Assembly: GCA_003255065.1 (NCBI GenBank)
Contig: QAOA01003946.1
Span: 1,364,120-1,428,119, forward strand
DNA from: Cercis canadensis
Taxonomy: Eukaryota > Streptophyta > Magnoliopsida > Fabales > Fabaceae
Direction: 5' to 3'
Length of the DNA: 64,000 nucleotides
In this document: one piece after another, positions 23,741 to 37,700 of the stretch
Layout of the letters: every line of letters starts with the position of its first letter
Numbering within the stretch: position 1 is the first letter of the stretch
The notes under the pieces: generated by a model
Seen by the model: the letters and a program-made list of their open reading frames with translations, nothing else
Told to the model about the DNA's origin: nothing
Databases searched by the model: none
Program-made: the position numbers and the translations under genes

Positions 23741-26700
23741 TCCGAAGATGAAATGAGAATGGCCACTGGCGCTTCAACTTCACTGTCGTATTTGCGCAAT
23801 TTCTTTCCATCTTCATTCTTCAGTCACCTCCTGCTACCAATTCCAACAGCGTACAACTAGATTAGTTCAAACAAAATCGGTGATTAAGCTAACCAAACTT
23901 TCTGCTTAATTTTCTCCGCAACCAAACAATTCTATGTCAAGAATACTTTTCATTTCAGAGTAATATACTGACACTACGAAGATTCTTTTTGCTTCTGAGC
24001 TATGCGCTGATTTTTCTTTCCCTCTTTTCCTCAGTTCCTTTCCACTGATTTCGTTGTATTTTTGCCTTCATTTTGCAGCTCCAGCAATCATGTTAAGTGC
24101 TAAATGGTATGGACGTGGACAATGCTCGGTCAATTTTTCATCCTCCGCTATCCCGAGATTGAGCCCTAGGTATTTTATTTGGTTATATTGTAGTAACAGT
24201 AGTGAATGTAGTATCACCAGCAGCAGCAGCAACGATGTATCTGTTTTTTTGGATTTATAGAATACACGATAAGGAATCCTTGCTATAATAACGCTCCTCC
24301 TTTGAGATGCTTCCCAATCAGCAGATGCTTTTTCCTAATTTTCTTGATGAATGAGGATAAACAGCAATTTCTTTTCCGTTAGATTGCATCCCCCAAACGT
24401 GTAATTTTTGCTAATACTTATTAGTTGTTACCTTTGGTCCTGAATTTGTGTTTCAGGAAGACAATGGACATCATGGTAAACAAAGTAACTTCCTCTGATT
24501 CAAATGCAAAGAAAGCCAATTTATATGCTGTGAAAAAGCAAAGAATTAAGCTGCCAACATATAATGATGGTCCTGGAGGCAATGCATACCACATCAGTGA
24601 ATTTCTAAGCCATCCTAGTGGAATTGCAGCAGTTTTGAACACAAGGGCCTTGCAATCTTTTCAATCTCTTGATGCTAATATGTACAGGTCTTCCACCTCT
24701 CTAGTTTTTGATTGGCATAACTTTATCTTTTACTGATTTTGACAAAACAATTATAATAGTTTCTTGAGTGATGAAATAGAACTGGTGGGCAATAAGAGGT
24801 TCTTTAAGTTACTTCTTGGGGATTATGGTCTCTATACACATTTATAGTGCCACAGTCTGATCTCGTCTTGGAAGTGAATTTTCTACGTTGATTTTGTTGA
24901 TTCCTAGGGTTCACAAGTCCCACTCACCATAAAAGGGCTTTTCAGACCCATATAACAGCAAAATCAAGAGTCTTAATGCACAAAACCTCATCTGATTGAA
25001 GCACCTGTCTCCCCAAAAGTCAACGGACCCTTGAGCATGTATTATTGTGGGCATTTAGAAGGAAGGTTTAGTAGTGCTCATCCAGGATTTACATTTGGAG
25101 GAAGAACAATTTGTTATGTCTAAAATAGGAAAGTGGACTAAATGTAAGGGTCATCAAAAGATCACTGCAAATGGTTTTATAAGAATTTAATGAAGGTCTC
25201 TACCGTTACCCTTTTGCCAAATTGGCCCTGGCAATGCAGAAGAACATAACAGGATTTGTTTTGAATTTGTGTATAAAAGAAAAACTTAGAATTGTTGATA
25301 AGTTCGAAGTATTTCTTGCTGACAATGAAGAACTTGTTTAGATGAGCAGCTTATTTCCATGACTCTGCAAGAAATTAGGTAGTATCCTTAATTTAGGCGC
25401 TGGTGCTGAGATATACTAAAAATGAAATGAATTGAGTCTGGATGATTGATTTAGTTGCCCCTTATTCCACAAAAAATTCAGGTTACTATCCCTTTCATAT
25501 GAAATGCATGTTCGTCTGAAGCTTGAGCCAGTCCAGCACTCTGATTGTTTAGGTACCATAGTTTTCTTATTGCATTCACTTTCATGAAGTGTGTGGCTAA
25601 TAATTTATTGCGCACGCTTTGTTGCAGATTGAGTCTGGAATGAAATAATTGTTTATTGCTTGTGCAGGTGTATTTTGCCTAAAGTTCAACTTTTGAACTT
25701 TGAAGCTGCCCCTTTGCTGGATCTTCGGGTTACCTCGACCAATGAAGATTGTATGGTTGAGATGCTTTCTTGTAAGGTGTTCCCCCCTCCCCTCAACAAA
25801 AATAAAATAAAATAAAACTCTACAGTATACATGATGTAACAATTTTTTGGAAAGGAGGGGGAATAAAAGGACAAACGTGTGTTCAAAATTTCATCTGTAG
25901 CTCGTCAATTAAATATAGAGAAAAATGGATGCTTAACTTCCAAGTATTCATACAGTTTTTTAAGAAAACTTAGTTTAGTTTATGTCTAAAGCATGATTAT
26001 GATGCTTTACTTGTTCCATAAACATAACATAAATCTTACCGTTTTAAGAATAAGAAGGAACATTGATTGAACATTTATTTCTTGGCTTTACAAGATTACT
26101 CTAATCACTTATTTCATTTCAACTTGGATATTTGACTATATTATTTACAGTTTGAGGGTTCAGAAGTTGTGGAACGCCAAAACACTCACTTTTCAGGTAT
26201 CAGAAATTTTGTGCATACTGCAGATAACAAGTAAGGAAAGAAGTCATGTGTTATTCACTTTGGGTTATAAACTCTTTCCCTCATTAAATTGAAATATAAA
26301 ACATGTTTATTTGCTATAGAGAGCCTTGAACAAAGAATCTACTTTACTGTTGATGGCCTAGGATATTTATGTTCGGTTCAACCTATTGAAACTTCAAAGG
26401 ATTTAGAAGGATAATGCTACTTAACCAGAAAAAAAGAGTTATCTTTCAGATGCTTTCATTGACTAATGGTTTAGGATACTGAAAACGGTTTTTCTGTCTA
26501 GATATCAGAAGCAGTCTAGTGTATGCTGCAACACCTTTGCCTAGTTATTCAAAAACCTCTGAAAAACTGTGATTTCTGATTGTTAGTCCTTTGACACGGT
26601 TTCATGATGAATTCCAGTTTATCCGTATGATTAATGTAACTTTTATCCTTTGCCTCTTCTTTTTAATGGTTTCAGAACTCTGTTAATGTGTTGATGCTTA

Positions 26701-29340
26701 TTAATCTTTACTCCGGGTTTGCAGCATTCATGATAAATCATATGACATGGGGTATTGATGATGCTGAATCATTTCTGGAAGTTGATGTCAAGTTGAATCT
26801 CACTCTTGAGGTTGTTCTTGTCCTCATAAAAGAATATTGATCACTTGTACTGCGTTATATCAATATCCACGTTTCTTATTCTTTTCCTTTACCCCTTTTC
26901 TTGGTAATGCATATGTTATGATGATAGAATTTGTCGCACTGACTGCCTTACATGGACACAACCTTCATTAAGTCTTTACATAGCTTGACATAGGTAGGGG
27001 TATACATACTACTACTACTAACTACATTAACAAGGAAAGAATTGAAAAGCAGTAGCATAGCCTATGCTTTAATTGTTGGGATTAGATAGACCATTATGCT
27101 AATTTGATGAGGTTCAAAGTTTTCGTGACGCTTTTTGAGCCAAAGCCTTAAGGAAGACACCCACGAACCCAGAAAAAATTTGTATGTGACATCAACAATA
27201 ATTTCAAGAAAAAAAAATTCCAGTTTCAGTTACTATTACTAACAGGGGAATGGTAGTTGTCCAAATCTGCTCCATGTGATTTCAACTAGTAATCATATGA
27301 CATCAACCTACTTTTCCATTGCCTTGCCAGCAAGAACATGTGAGGAGATTTAGAGTAATGATATACTCATCACTAGTTTTACTTTTCTCCCGATTTCTCA
27401 CCACTGTGAGTTCCAATTTAATCTACATCTTTTAACTAGGCACAATTCTGTCGCCTCATGGGACAGAAAATCTAGGGATTCAGTCAATAATTAGTACTGA
27501 GCAGGTTCCATTTCCTGTTTTGTTTCAGTAATAAGATTGATAACTTTTGAATTAAATTGGCTTTGTCCTCCTTTCTAATCAGATCTTGCCTAGCTGCATA
27601 TACATACGTCATAAGTTCAAAACACTTCATGCACTAAAATTATTACTGTATGCACTGTATCTCAACATGGTAAAACTGATTTTGCATTCGTCTCCCATCT
27701 TTGAAAGATCTTCGTTTTGCAGATCTACACACGTCCATTTACCATGATGCCTGTATCAGCTGTTGAAGGTCCTGGAACTTTGTGAGTTATTCAGTAAACA
27801 GATCTTAATTTTACAGTATATTCTCCGCAATTTGCATGCTCATGTTGTTTTCCAATGATATATAATATTACTTCTTGCATATAAACTGCCAATTTAAAAT
27901 AGTTTACTTCTTGCATATAAACTATCATGTCGCTTCTTAGCTATATGTTTGCTAGCACAAAAGCTGTCTCTCGTAATAAGTGTCATGATGAGGTTTATAT
28001 ATAGAAAATGTAAACAATGCTGCGATAAATGCTAGTTTAGTTAAAAGCAGCTCCTCATGCCTGCAAAGACTTGCATTTGTTTGTCTGTCAAATTTTCAAC
28101 AATTTTACAACTTGGCTTGAGTAGTCTCAATGTCACCAAACTTTTTACTAGCTTTGTTGAAATTTTGAGCATGAAATGTAAACAATGATGCGCATATGAC
28201 CTATCTAGTGGGTTTTATTTAGTGCCAATAACTGCAAATAATTGATTAAATAACTTATTAATAAAGTAAGACTCTTGAACTGCAACGGTAGCAAATATAG
28301 CAACTTACAAAAAGAAAGTACCTAGTTAATAAACAAAAACAAACGCAAAGTTCAGGAAGAAAAAATTACTGATGGTACAATAATAACCATAAGGTCACTT
28401 GGTCCAAGAGCACAAGGTCTTCCTGAAGTTGGAAGATTCATTCGGTTTGTGCCAAGTGCTAGAGTTTAGTTAGAGAACCTTTTTCTCTTTCAACTTTTAA
28501 TGGGATGGAGTTGTTTTTTATGCCTTCTTTGTAGATTAAAGACTTAAAGTACACGGTTTCTTTTGGAGGATTACTTAGTCAAATCTGCAGAGGGACTAGA
28601 GGGCTTTCTTGTGGTTCAGGATGCGTTAGTAGAATGTCTTATCATCTAATGTTTGATATTCTCTCTTTCCTATATTAAATAATATATATATATATATAAC
28701 TTCAGCTTTGGCTCCTGAAGATCACATGTCTGCTCAGCCTCAACCAATCCTACCCTTCTTCGTCGTAATGACTTCTCAGAATATCTTGGAACTTTCCAAC
28801 GAAGTGGCAAATTTTACCAAATTTGAGTAAACAGTGTCTTTGGGAAATAACAGTACATATTAAATAATTTTATTTACTGCACTCTTTTCCATATGGCATT
28901 GATTTGATTCTGCCAAAGCTACAAGATGCAACTGTTGTCCCTATGTAACTTATACGTGATATGAAAGTGGGGTTCTTTACAGAATGATGCAAGCTTTGGT
29001 AGACAAGCTCGTGCCACTGCTACTGCAGCAGTTGTTGCAAGATTATGACGAATGGGTTAAAAAACAACTTGGAAATAACCCATGAATCCAAGATCCTGAT
29101 CTCAGGTTAGAGAAGTGTGTTCTATGTGCATTGTGACAGTTGATTCTATCTTTATTCTGAAATACATTGACAATATCTTAACACATTTTTCTTTGTGCAT
29201 TGTGACAGTTGATTCTATCTTTATTCTGAAATACATTGACAATATGTTAACACAGTTTTTTCCTTCCAACCCCCTCAATCTTTATTGTGAAATACATTGA
29301 CAATATCTGAACACATTTTTTTTCCTTCCAACCCCCCGAC
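23740..29340 (+). CDS. DUF1997 family protein, probably plastid
   Basis: Function unknown; the family is found in plants and cyanobacteria. CDS exons 24090-24169, 24457-24687, 25668-25776, 26151-26196, 26725-26810, 27723-27781 and 28983-29085 join to 237 residues ending WVKKQLGNNP. The N-terminus MLSAKWYGRGQCSVNFSSSA has no acidic residue and is rich in Ser/Arg, like a plastid transit peptide. Core motifs: YHISEFLSHPSGIAAVLNTR, MYRCILPKVQLLNFEAAP, DLRVTSTNEDCMVEMLSCKF, EGSEVVERQN, AFMINHMTWG, TRPFTMMPVSAVEGPGTL and LLLQQLLQDYDEWV. A 5' leader exon probably ends before the TTTTGCAG at about 24078. A 71-bp stretch at 25482-25552 has exon-like borders but would shift the frame. Confidence 0.85.
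29125..29337 (+). repeat. 69-bp tandem repeat, about 2.7 copies, downstream of the DUF1997 stop
   Basis: Two near-identical units, 29125-29193 and 29194-29262, each contain TGTGCATTGTGACAGTTGAT and ATACATTGACAATAT. A third, partial unit (29277-29337) shares the second half plus a CCTTCCAACCCCC tail. It lies in the presumed 3'UTR or just beyond it. Confidence 0.85.
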
Positions 29341-29900
29341 TTTTTTTTTGGTTCATTATCTTTTTATTTCTTTTATCGAAGATAAAATATTTATATTATA
29401 ATATATATAGTTACATATTTTTTTCAAAAAAACTCCTATATTTACAATGTATATTTATATTTCTTTTTCTGGGTTCATTATTTCGATCTTAAAGACTTAA
29501 AACAGTCGGGTCCATCTTGTACAAAACGTCGCAGCATTTCTGAACAGCACAATTCTGCCTATCAGAATGCAATGATAAGATGTCATTGTCCATCAATGAG
29601 TAGATCTTAACTTGACTGGTGAGTGGTGATAGAAAGGAAAGCATCTTATTAATATTGAATAATAGGAGTATGAATTCCATATTAAAACGTCATCATAAAA
29701 ATTTATCATAGTTGCTGACGCCTGACGTTGAACCGCTGTGATCGCTAAGACTAACTTAAAAATAGCATTTTTACTGTTCCACATAGACATCTGGATTTAG
29801 ATGGAAATACAATAAAATAATATATAAGTTCCGAGTGCTAAAATGCAAAAGATAGGAAGCGGACAGAACATGCACAACCCCACAAAGCATTCCAGGATCA
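29338..29900. other. Convergent intergenic region
   Basis: Between the 3' ends of the DUF1997 gene (+) and the Cwc21-like gene (-). AT-rich, including a palindromic ATATTATAATATATATAG stretch near 29393. No gene seen; probably polyadenylation regions. Confidence 0.5.
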
Positions 29901-29919
29901 AAGCAGCAAACAAACATTC

Positions 29920-32900
29920 TCAGTGCCTGGGCCGCACTTCATCATGCTTACCACTTTCATACCTCTTTCTTTCACTTGAATGTGAATCATAGTATTTCGC
30001 TCTCTTGGAGTAATCCCTTTGTCTATCCCTCTCATAACCTTTATTTCCCCGCTCTTCTTCCTCCTCTCTAGCGTGTTTTCTGTTACAGAGCAGCTCTTTA
30101 TCATGTTCACGCCTTCCACCGTACCTTACATCATCATGTTCATGCCTTCCATACCTAACATCATCCTCGCCCCTTGTGGCATGTTCATGCCTTCCACCGT
30201 ACCTAGCATCATCATGTTCATGCCTTCCATACCTAACATCATCCACGCCCCTTGTGGGCTTTCTTTCTCTACGATTGTCCTCATCCCTTCTAAACTTTCT
30301 TTCTCTAAGATCATTCTCGTCCCTTTGGTGCTTTCTATCTCTACTGTCATCATCATTCCGTCTGTGCCTTCTTGCTTCATGATCCTCATCATAACGACCA
30401 CTATTTCTGCCTCTCCGCTCAACAGCCTCACCATCATATCCTCCAAGCCTAAATGACTTGGGGTAATCATCTCCCTCCTGATCATCCTTCTCCTGGTAAG
30501 CTTTAGATTTTAATTTAGACTCGGTATCAGCACCACCTTTCCCTTTCTCGACATCACCTCTGGAAGCAGATCTCAACTTTTTCTCTTTCATGCCATATTC
30601 TTCACCATTTCGTCCACCTCCACCATCTGTCTCCTCCCTCGGTTCATACTTTCTGGTTACAATAGGTCCACTCTTCCTTGTTCTCTCATAACTGTGATCA
30701 CTAGAACTGCTGTCAGAGCCACTGTCACTATCATCACTGTCATCAGCTGAAGAATATGACCCCCTTTTAACTTTACTCTCTTGTCCTGAAGCACCCTTAC
30801 CATAGTTTCTATCAGAGTTCCCATCATCGGAGTCATGCCTCCTTCTCTGCTTCTGTTTCTCAAGTCCAGTATTTTTCTTCTCATCCCCACTGTCAGCATC
30901 AGATTCCTCCTCAGAATCATGCCGTTTGTTCATCCTTGAGAGCTGTTTCCCTTCTCGAGTCCTATGAGAATTTTTTGATTTCTCCTCTTTTCTTTTACTT
31001 GCTGCATTGTTGTCATCAGAATCGGTAGAATAAGTGTCATCGGTATCCCCTGCTCTACTTTTCTTGTGCCCCTTAGATGTCTTCTTCTGTTTTTTCAAAG
31101 CTTTGAGCTTTCTATCAGCATCACTATTAGAATCATATTCATCATCACTCTCCTCATCCCCTTTATGGTGCTTCTTTCTGCCTCCCTTCTTATCTGCCAA
31201 GCTGCTGTCAGATGAATCATCCTCATGCTTTCTCGTTTGACTTTTATCCTTCTGTTTTTTTGAAGCCTTGAGCTTTCTATCAGCATCACTATCAGAATCA
31301 TAGTCATCATCATTCTCATCATCCCCTTTATGGTGCTTCTTTCTGCCTCTCTTCTTATCAGCCAAGCTGCTGTCAGATGAATCATCCTCATACTTTCTCT
31401 TTTGACTTTTATCCTTCTTGTGGTGCCTTGATTCTTTAACAACCTTCTTATCGTCGTTATCAACTTTCTGATCTTCAGATACTCTGTCCAAAAAGGCATG
31501 TTCCCGTTTCTTACCATTTTTTCGACCATTTCTTGGTTCATCATCATTTCCTTCTGCATTTATTTCGTTGACATCAGATGAAACTATGCCAAGAGCAGCT
31601 TTTAGTGTTTCCATCTGCTTTTCCTTTCTAGCAGCAATTTGGTGGGTCTGTGTATCCGAAACCCTGAAATAGCCCCAACAAAATTATAGTTTAGAGCAAC
31701 AAATAAAAAATATGGAGGTTTCTCTGGTGCCTCTATATGAGGCTAGATCTATTGTCCAATCTTTGTATGCCACAAGGACATAGTTAAAGTTTGTTACAAA
31801 GTCAAAGCAGTAATGCTTTAGGGTCAAAGCCACATTTTCCCTTGTTTCTAAAAGTGCATAGTATGCCTTCCAAGTACTGTAGAATTGTCCAAAAAAAATA
31901 TAGGCAATATATCAACATAAAATGCTTGAATGCTAAGTATATAATGAAACCCCAGTTTGAGAAGCTGTAGCAATTATTCAATAATTTTTTTTTTAAAAAA
32001 AAAATACATAATGTCTAGATGAAGGGTTACCAGGGCCGTAAAATCCCCTTCTATGCCTGTAGAACAAAACATCAAGGAACCTCCAACAAAACACCACCTC
32101 ACCGTAAAGCCAACAGGGGAGCAACAGCGCTCTCCTCCAATAAAATCACTGATGAATACCTTTTATCTACAGGCACTTCATATAAGGGGCTAATAGCCAT
32201 CCAGATACTTTATTTGTTTCACAATGCAAAACATGGCCACTGACCACTTGATTTAAGCAACAAGAATCATGTTAAGACAAAATTAATGAGCTGGAAAAAT
32301 ATACACATTCAACCAACAATTTCAGAGTTATGGCACTTCAATGAACAGATAAAGAATTTACCAATCAGAAATGCAGGGAAACAATTATTTTACTAACCTA
32401 ATATGATCCATACTTATTTAAAATATAATAAAAGCAAAATTACTTTTTCTCTGAAGCTGATATAGGCATGGGTCCATCACTTTCCTCAGAAGCTGCAGCG
32501 GCTTCCAAAGTCTTGCGAGCCTCGTCAAGTTTCTCCGCAATCTCAGCATCAGTGTAACCTTGATCAATGAGTTTGTCTTCAAGGATCATCAGCTTGAGCT
32601 GAATCTGACGTTTGCGGTCATGCTCAAGGATCTCCTTGTTAGGCTTCCTACTAACACCTGCAGTACCCTGGTCTGCTTCAAACCCCTTAGTGTTTTCAGT
32701 AACCCTGGTAGTCTTGGGCTTAACAAAGAACTTGTTGCCCTGGATGTATCCATTAGTACCAGATCCTCTCGGAGTCTGTAACCCTATTCCGTTGTACATG
32801 CTGGTTCCTTCGCACTCAAACTCTGAAATTAAAAGAAAAATGAAAAATTAGAAACCCTAATTTTGGCAGCAATCAGAAACATCATCGTAAAAAGAGCAAA

Positions 32901-33235
32901 TCCTAACCTAACACATCCAATCCAATACTCAAATTATTTTTATCATACGAAAAAAACAACCTAATAATTGAATCTACAAAGTTCGTCGCAGCATGTAAAG
33001 TTCACTGCGTTCCAACTCGTTCATCAGACATAACCACACAAAATTACAGTTCAACGCAACGCAGAGAACCAAATCAGTGTTAATGGTCTGCCTGATTCCG
33101 ATTAAAACCCTATCAAACTAGACATCAATGAAGGAAGAACATGAAAACTGAGAAGCAAAGGATAGTTCCCAGGAAACGAACACAAACCTCAAACGATCTG
33201 GTACGCTCTCTTCGTTGCCTCGCTCTTGAACCGGG
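29920..33235 (-). CDS. Cwc21/SRRM2-like pre-mRNA splicing protein (cwf21 domain, RS-like tail)
   Basis: Spliceosome protein of the Cwc21/SRRM2 family, which acts close to the catalytic core. CDS complement(32444..32799, 29920..31663), 699 residues; a 5'UTR intron lies between about 32823 and 33187. The start [18 protein letters not shown] is the family's invariant N-terminus. The cwf21 helical domain spans about residues 55-100 ([20 protein letters not shown] ... [16 protein letters not shown]). The remaining ~580 residues are highly charged and disordered: Lys/Asp/Ser repeats, then Arg/Asp/His/Tyr repeats such as YGRHEHDD and DDVRYG, ending EVRPRH. A 55-residue block is tandemly duplicated (31092-31256 and 31257-31421). 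The splice at 32444/31663 joins AA|G in frame. The intact frame suggests a working gene. Confidence 0.92.
31092..31421 (-). repeat. 165-bp in-frame tandem duplication in the Cwc21-like gene
   Basis: Two 55-codon units, each starting [20 protein letters not shown] and including GRKKHHKGD and DADRKLKA. The repeat distance is 165 bp exactly (GACTTTTATCCTT at 31239 and 31404). Charge pattern and frame are kept. Confidence 0.9.
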
Positions 33236-34795
33236 AAAAAGTGAAAGATAATTGATTGAGCAAAAGTACTGATATTTTCCTTTCCTTTTAACGAGACTTA
33301 ATTATAATTTTACACCTCATATTTTAAATTTAAATGTTTTTTCATTCTATTTTAAAAATAAATAATTTAATTCTATTATCTTCATAAAATATATAATTTT
33401 AATCATTTCATCATTTCTCATGTCTAATTTAAGATATCAAGTCCTTTAATTCATTCAAGAGTTTATGTTTTTCAAATTTATTCACAAAATTTTAGTTTGA
33501 TCAAACGGTAAAACTCAATTTAAAATATTAAAATTATAAATTTTTATCTAATTACATATCTAAATTTATTTATCATTAAATTAAATTAAAATTTTATAAA
33601 ATATAATTTTTTAATTTGAATAATAAGATTATAAATCAAAATATTTTATACTTTAAAATAAACTCAAAAAATTTTAATTTAAAAAAAAATTCAAAATTAT
33701 ATATTTTATAAATATAAAAAATTAAATTACTTATTTTTAAAATAGTGACAAAAATTTTAAATTATTAAAATAAAAAAACCAAAATTATAATTAAGGCTTT
33801 AGTAGGGACAGCCAAGCATATCTTTTGGTTTTTAATTTATTTTATTTTAAAAAAATCGGCCCATTAAACGTGAACTTCCTTATTGGGTCGGACTGCTTCA
33901 CGACCTGTTAAGTCTTATAGGATCATCCTGATTTTTTTTAAAAAAAAAATTTCCACAAAATTCTAAATCCACCTCCCCCAAAAAATGATAATAGAGAGAA
34001 CAATTTTGAAAATCTCTATATATAAAACTTTGAAAAGTTATTTTTTTAAGAGTATACTTATCAAAACTTTGTGTACTCACTCTCCTATATCTCTCTTTAT
34101 ACTAGTAATGTTCTAAACATGATTAATTATTAGATACATTTTTATTAAATAAATAACATCTCAATACATAATATCATATCTAAATTTATTTTTAACTCAC
34201 ATTTTTTCCTCCCTCCTCATTTGTTTCCCACGTGGAGAGCATCCCTTGTCATGGAACATCTTGTCGACGATACTCTGAATTTATTCTGTTTTTTGAAATG
34301 TGATCAATCAATTCACCAAGTGAAGGATATTGATCAAATTTAGGGCCCAATGTTGTTCTAAACACGATCTATTCACAAATTTTCCATCAATATTAATTCT
34401 AGCTGTAATATTATGCCATCAAAAGGAGTAAAGGGCGAAGTTAATATTTTTTAGTGAAAAGGCTGATATACATGGGAAGAGAAGTAAATTAATTTTCTAG
34501 AGAGCTTTCACCAAAATTTTCAAGATAAAAGTGAAAAAACTATAATTACATTGGAAGTATATCTTAACCTATAGAAACTGATTGCAAACGTCTTATGGTA
34601 CAACATGATTTACTAAAACGAACAGAAAATTAAGAGCACCCTCCAGGGATGAGCTCTGAAAATCAGTTTGTAGTCAGCTCTGATGAAGTTACAACTCAGT
34701 ACTTGAGATATCGAACCCCAAAAATAGCATTTGCTTTGCACTGAGTTACACCATCTTCAACTCAGACGCGGCAAATATTATGCAAGTGGCAGCTG
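33236..34795. other. Intergenic, AT-rich, with one palindromic MITE
   Basis: Between the Cwc21-like promoter and the 3' end of PRMT5. The AT content is very high. 33296-33797 is an inverted-repeat element (listed separately). 33830-34790 holds no gene that I can support. Confidence 0.5.
33296..33797. mobile_element. Palindromic AT-rich MITE, about 500 bp
   Basis: The two halves are inverted copies. Both begin CTTAATTATAATTTT and contain CTATTTTAAAAATAARTAAT, TTTAATT and ATAAAATATATAATTTT when read inward, giving arms of about 120 bp or more. No ORF. The superfamily is unassigned; extreme AT content limits any statement on the target site. Confidence 0.65.
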
Positions 34796-37700
34796 CTAAA
34801 GCCCAACCCAGTATGAGCGTCCGTTGCTGTTGTGAATGGGAGATGAAGAGGGAGATGAAACACACCACTCGTACCAAACCTGTTTCAGATTGCAATGATA
34901 AAATAAATGGGTAATATGAGATGGAAAAGCGGTACAAGGAACAAGACAAAAATGATGATATAAATATCAACCTTTGTAGAACCGCAACAGCGCCAGAAAT
35001 GTACTTCTAGGATAGAACCGGGAGTCACACAAATAGGTGTCCTTAATGGGAAAAATATCGCAAACCTGCAAATGATTTAAAAAGCAAACAAAGTAGGATT
35101 TAAGAAACCGTGTTTATTTCCCTCCACTTGAAATCAAGACTTCATAGCATTTTTCCCCCCTCTGAAAAGAATTTTGTTCATAGTGAAGAAGCAAGAAAGC
35201 ACAATACAGGATTAGGTGTCCTCATGAAATAACATGGAACAAGTTACAATCTATCTCTAATTTATATATAGAGCCCTCAAAACTTATTGAAGGCATCTAG
35301 TGTCTACCTAGGAGGGTACTTTAATAGATTATTGTGCAAAAGCTTATAAAGAAGCCATGGCACAGATATCTGGAAATAAATTCTTAGAAGACCTGTAATA
35401 GGTCATGTTAATTCTAGTAAGTAAAAAATGTCAACCATATATCTTTTATTTCCATAATGAACTAGCCAACAGACATTGACCTCAGTTTATATTATTGACT
35501 AAAAAGTCATCTATCCAAACTCGACACTAATTTTCTCTGTCCATTCATTTTTCCAAAGGTTAGCTTTCTATTGTGAAAATATTGACAGAATAACTTCTGT
35601 CCTGTATGAATTTATAAGGAAAATGTGATAAATCATGGCACCAAATATAATAGGAAAATTTTAAGAGAAATAGAGGTCAATACCAACTGAACATGTTTGG
35701 GGTCGCTGTTGAAGGTTCAATCCCAAGATGCACATCCTTGTAAAGTGTTGCATCAAAGTAGCCAGCAAATCCTATGATCAAGGCGTACAAAAGGTCAATA
35801 TCAAAAAGACAAACATGGTTTTGAAGTAAAAAACACACACACACACACCTTAACAGAAGAAACAGTAATTTCCCGAAACAACCCAAGACTATCCCATTTC
35901 CTTGATGAAGGAGCGTGTGTCTATAGCTAATAATATAGTAAATTTTTCAAATTCCAGATCCACTGTCACATCACTAGCACAATACATATCACACATTATA
36001 TGAATCAGAGGTTATAGTATCTTTCCCCCAATTAATTGAAGGCAAGAGACAAACACCAACAATTTCTATAATCTTATTATACTTCATAGTTTATGCATTT
36101 GACAAGTATCAGCAGCCTTCAAGGATCTCAATCAGCAGCCTTCAAGGATCTCAATCAGCAGCCTTCAAGGATCTCAATCAGGCCACAATCACGCATGTTA
36201 AACTTAATTGTTTCCTAACAACAAAGACTTCTTTATTTTCTTTATGAAAAGATGGACAGGCCAGAAGGTCTGCGAACATGGTTACTCAAAATGGGAGAAA
36301 AGAAATTGCAATTTGCAAGATATTTAGGGAAAAATCAAATTTCTTTGATTACAAGATCTTCCAATAAATCAATTCTGTAAAAACTTGTTCCACAATAGGA
36401 CTAGAATTGTGCCACATACCATGCACCATGGCTGACCCAGTGTCACTAGGTATCATAAACTGCAACTTCTTATACCGCAGGTTGCTTTCCATATTTGAGT
36501 GTTTTGGATGAGTAAATGTAAAAACCTATGCAAGTAAAATAAAAACCAAACATAAGCAACAGAAACCACTTAATGTTAACTTTTTGAGGCAGAAATAAAA
36601 CCTACAATCAAGTGTTATTTAAACAAAAGATTTAGCAAAACATGGACCTCTGACAACATAAAAATTAAAATTTTGGATAGATTGAAGAAAAAGAAAGGAA
36701 AGTAGATTGGACAAGAAGCTACTCACAGGTTGAGTTGGTGCAAGCCTAGCTACATTGTGCATTTTTACAACATAAGCAGTTTCAAAGTGTACAATATCTT
36801 TATGTGCCTTAACCTGAAAATAACCGCAACTAAATCAAATACAGTACCAAATTTATCGAAGTAAACCCAAGGGAGAGTGTACAAGAGATATACATCTTTG
36901 TATAGCTTCGATGCTGTCACTGGTTGGAGGAAACTTGTATACCTGATTGTGGAAATTAGCACTAATGAATAGACTATTAAACCAAAAAACAAGACATCAA
37001 AAGTTAAAATATATAAATTCATCAACATTCATATGGCTGACCACCAAGATCTGATATATCCATTTGCTTCGGCCTTCAAGTTACATAAAAGATTTACTTG
37101 ACCAAAAATGGCTCCCCACTACTACCAATAAACATAAATGAAATTTATCAAATTATCACCATGTCAAAGTTCTTCAATGTTCCAATCCTGCCTATCTGAA
37201 ATTGATGAAGGTAGAAATTATTGCTACTTTCTGAACTAAAAAATTCATGCCACTGCAAGACCATACACAATCTCAGGAAACTCCACTATTAAACTAAATG
37301 GCTCTTGCAGAGACTCTACAGCATCAGGGCTGAGCGAAAAAACCGAACCCAAAGAAAACCAACAGACCCACAGATAAAATGAGCCAAACAGGTGGGCTGG
37401 TTAGGTTAGTGCAGATAAGATTGGTGAAAATTTTTGGATAATTTCGGTTTCATGGTTGGGTGCGGTTTTAGGAATTGAAAACCTATGTTAACCACACCTG
37501 CCCGAACAACTATGTATATGTATGTGTTTTTAATTTTTAACTCTGCAGTTCCTTTCCCCATTTCACGAACACAGCTGTGTACCTCCACATCTCACTTAAA
37601 TAAAAGTTTTCAAATTTTACACACACACCTATGCTTTTTACTGCTGTACACGTGTTCCCAATGGTTCTGATTTATATCCTATTGCTTTTATTCTTTTTAT

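Noticed and set aside
30019-31559. Several open frames overlapping the Cwc21-like tail on both strands
   Set aside because: Low-complexity coding repeats keep other frames open; only the - frame at 29920-31663 joins to the cwf21 domain.
36108-36180. CRISPR-like array
   Set aside because: Three head-to-tail 23-bp copies have no spacers and lie in a plant intron; it is a minisatellite.
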